Part shown: positions 63,959-64,000 of the stretch, in pieces | How the letters are laid out: each line of letters starts with the position of its first letter | How positions within the stretch are numbered: position 1 is the stretch's first letter | From: Undibacterium paludis | GTDB lineage: Bacteria; Pseudomonadota; Gammaproteobacteria; Burkholderiales; Burkholderiaceae_D | DNA: 64,000 nt | Reading direction: 5' to 3' | Assembly: GCF_022568815.1 (NCBI RefSeq) | Contig: NZ_JAKZHX010000014.1 | Location: 100,935 to 164,934, forward strand | Made by a program: the position numbers and the translations under genes | Notes under the pieces: generated by a model | Seen by the model: only the letters and a program-made list of their open reading frames with translations | The model's database searches: none | What the model was told of the DNA's origin: nothing

Positions 63959-64000
63959 ATGGCTAATACAGCTGCTGATATCCAAAAGCTTTACATTGCA
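63959..64000 (+). CDS. Start of a DUF4214-like surface/secreted protein (truncated)
   Basis: Only 14 codons are in the window: MANTAADIQKLYIA. This opening matches the first helix of proteins with an N-terminal DUF4214 domain (typical continuation: YFxRPADxxGLxYW), which are often large, Ca-binding, type I-secreted or S-layer-like proteins. AGGAG lies 6 nt before the ATG. Promoter and Crp site precede it. The assignment rests on 14 residues and is tentative. Confidence 0.5.
   Translation, partial: MANTAADIQKLYIA

Overview
The window looks like a chromosomal segment of a betaproteobacterium, most likely Burkholderiales and probably Oxalobacteraceae (Undibacterium/Herbaspirillum-like). This is inferred from gene order: gshA-gshB-EIIA(Man)-HPr-EI, metX-metW, and a divergent xth/pyrE pair split by a polysaccharide locus. 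No rRNA, tRNA, CRISPR array, insertion sequence or prophage gene was seen. Coding density is high and most genes read as intact; one small cache-domain gene is broken.

Layout. 1-8.5 kb: a truncated dienoyl-CoA isomerase-like crotonase, nitronate monooxygenase, DUF1330, a periplasmic alpha-carbonic anhydrase, DUF3052, the broken cache gene, and the IorAB molybdenum hydroxylase. 7.3-16 kb: one minus-strand operon of a FadD-like acyl-CoA ligase, LivG-H-M-K-F and a PaaK-like ligase, divergent from a Crp/Fnr regulator. 17-22 kb: DUF2520 protein, dCache-GGDEF diguanylate cyclase, glycine-zipper protein, MAPEG protein, AI-2E family permease, ABM protein. 22-30.5 kb: glutathione synthesis, the regulatory PTS phosphorelay (EIIA, HPr, EI), metXW preceded by a SAM-II riboswitch, and an M48 protease. 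31-37 kb: TonB-dependent receptor, lipoprotein 5'-nucleotidase, a secreted protein of unknown function, exonuclease III.

37.5-57.3 kb is a surface-polysaccharide locus. ManC, Gmd and Rmd would make GDP-D-rhamnose. Four glycosyltransferase genes (two very large and multi-domain), a coiled-coil methyltransferase, and Wzm/Wzt with a carbohydrate-binding Wzt C-terminus indicate an ABC-transporter-dependent, end-modified O-polysaccharide resembling the D-rhamnan of Pseudomonas. An SGNH/MBOAT pair may O-acetylate it. pyrE sits inside the locus.

57.3-64 kb holds what looks like a cAMP circuit. There is a Crp-type regulator with cAMP-binding and TGTGA-reading residues, a CHASE2-adenylate cyclase overlapping a TPR/beta-barrel outer-membrane protein, a divergent FecR-domain secreted protein, and the start of a DUF4214-like protein. 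Perfect TGTGA-N6-TCACA sites lie upstream of the FecR gene, the DUF4214-like gene and gmd. Two of them sit at the class II distance (about -41.5) from a -10-like hexamer. This signalling/surface-protein set is my main candidate for an undescribed system. The other strong non-coding signals are the SAM-II riboswitch, a crossed pair of long inverted repeats before gshA, and paired operator-like palindromes before crp and before the TonB receptor.
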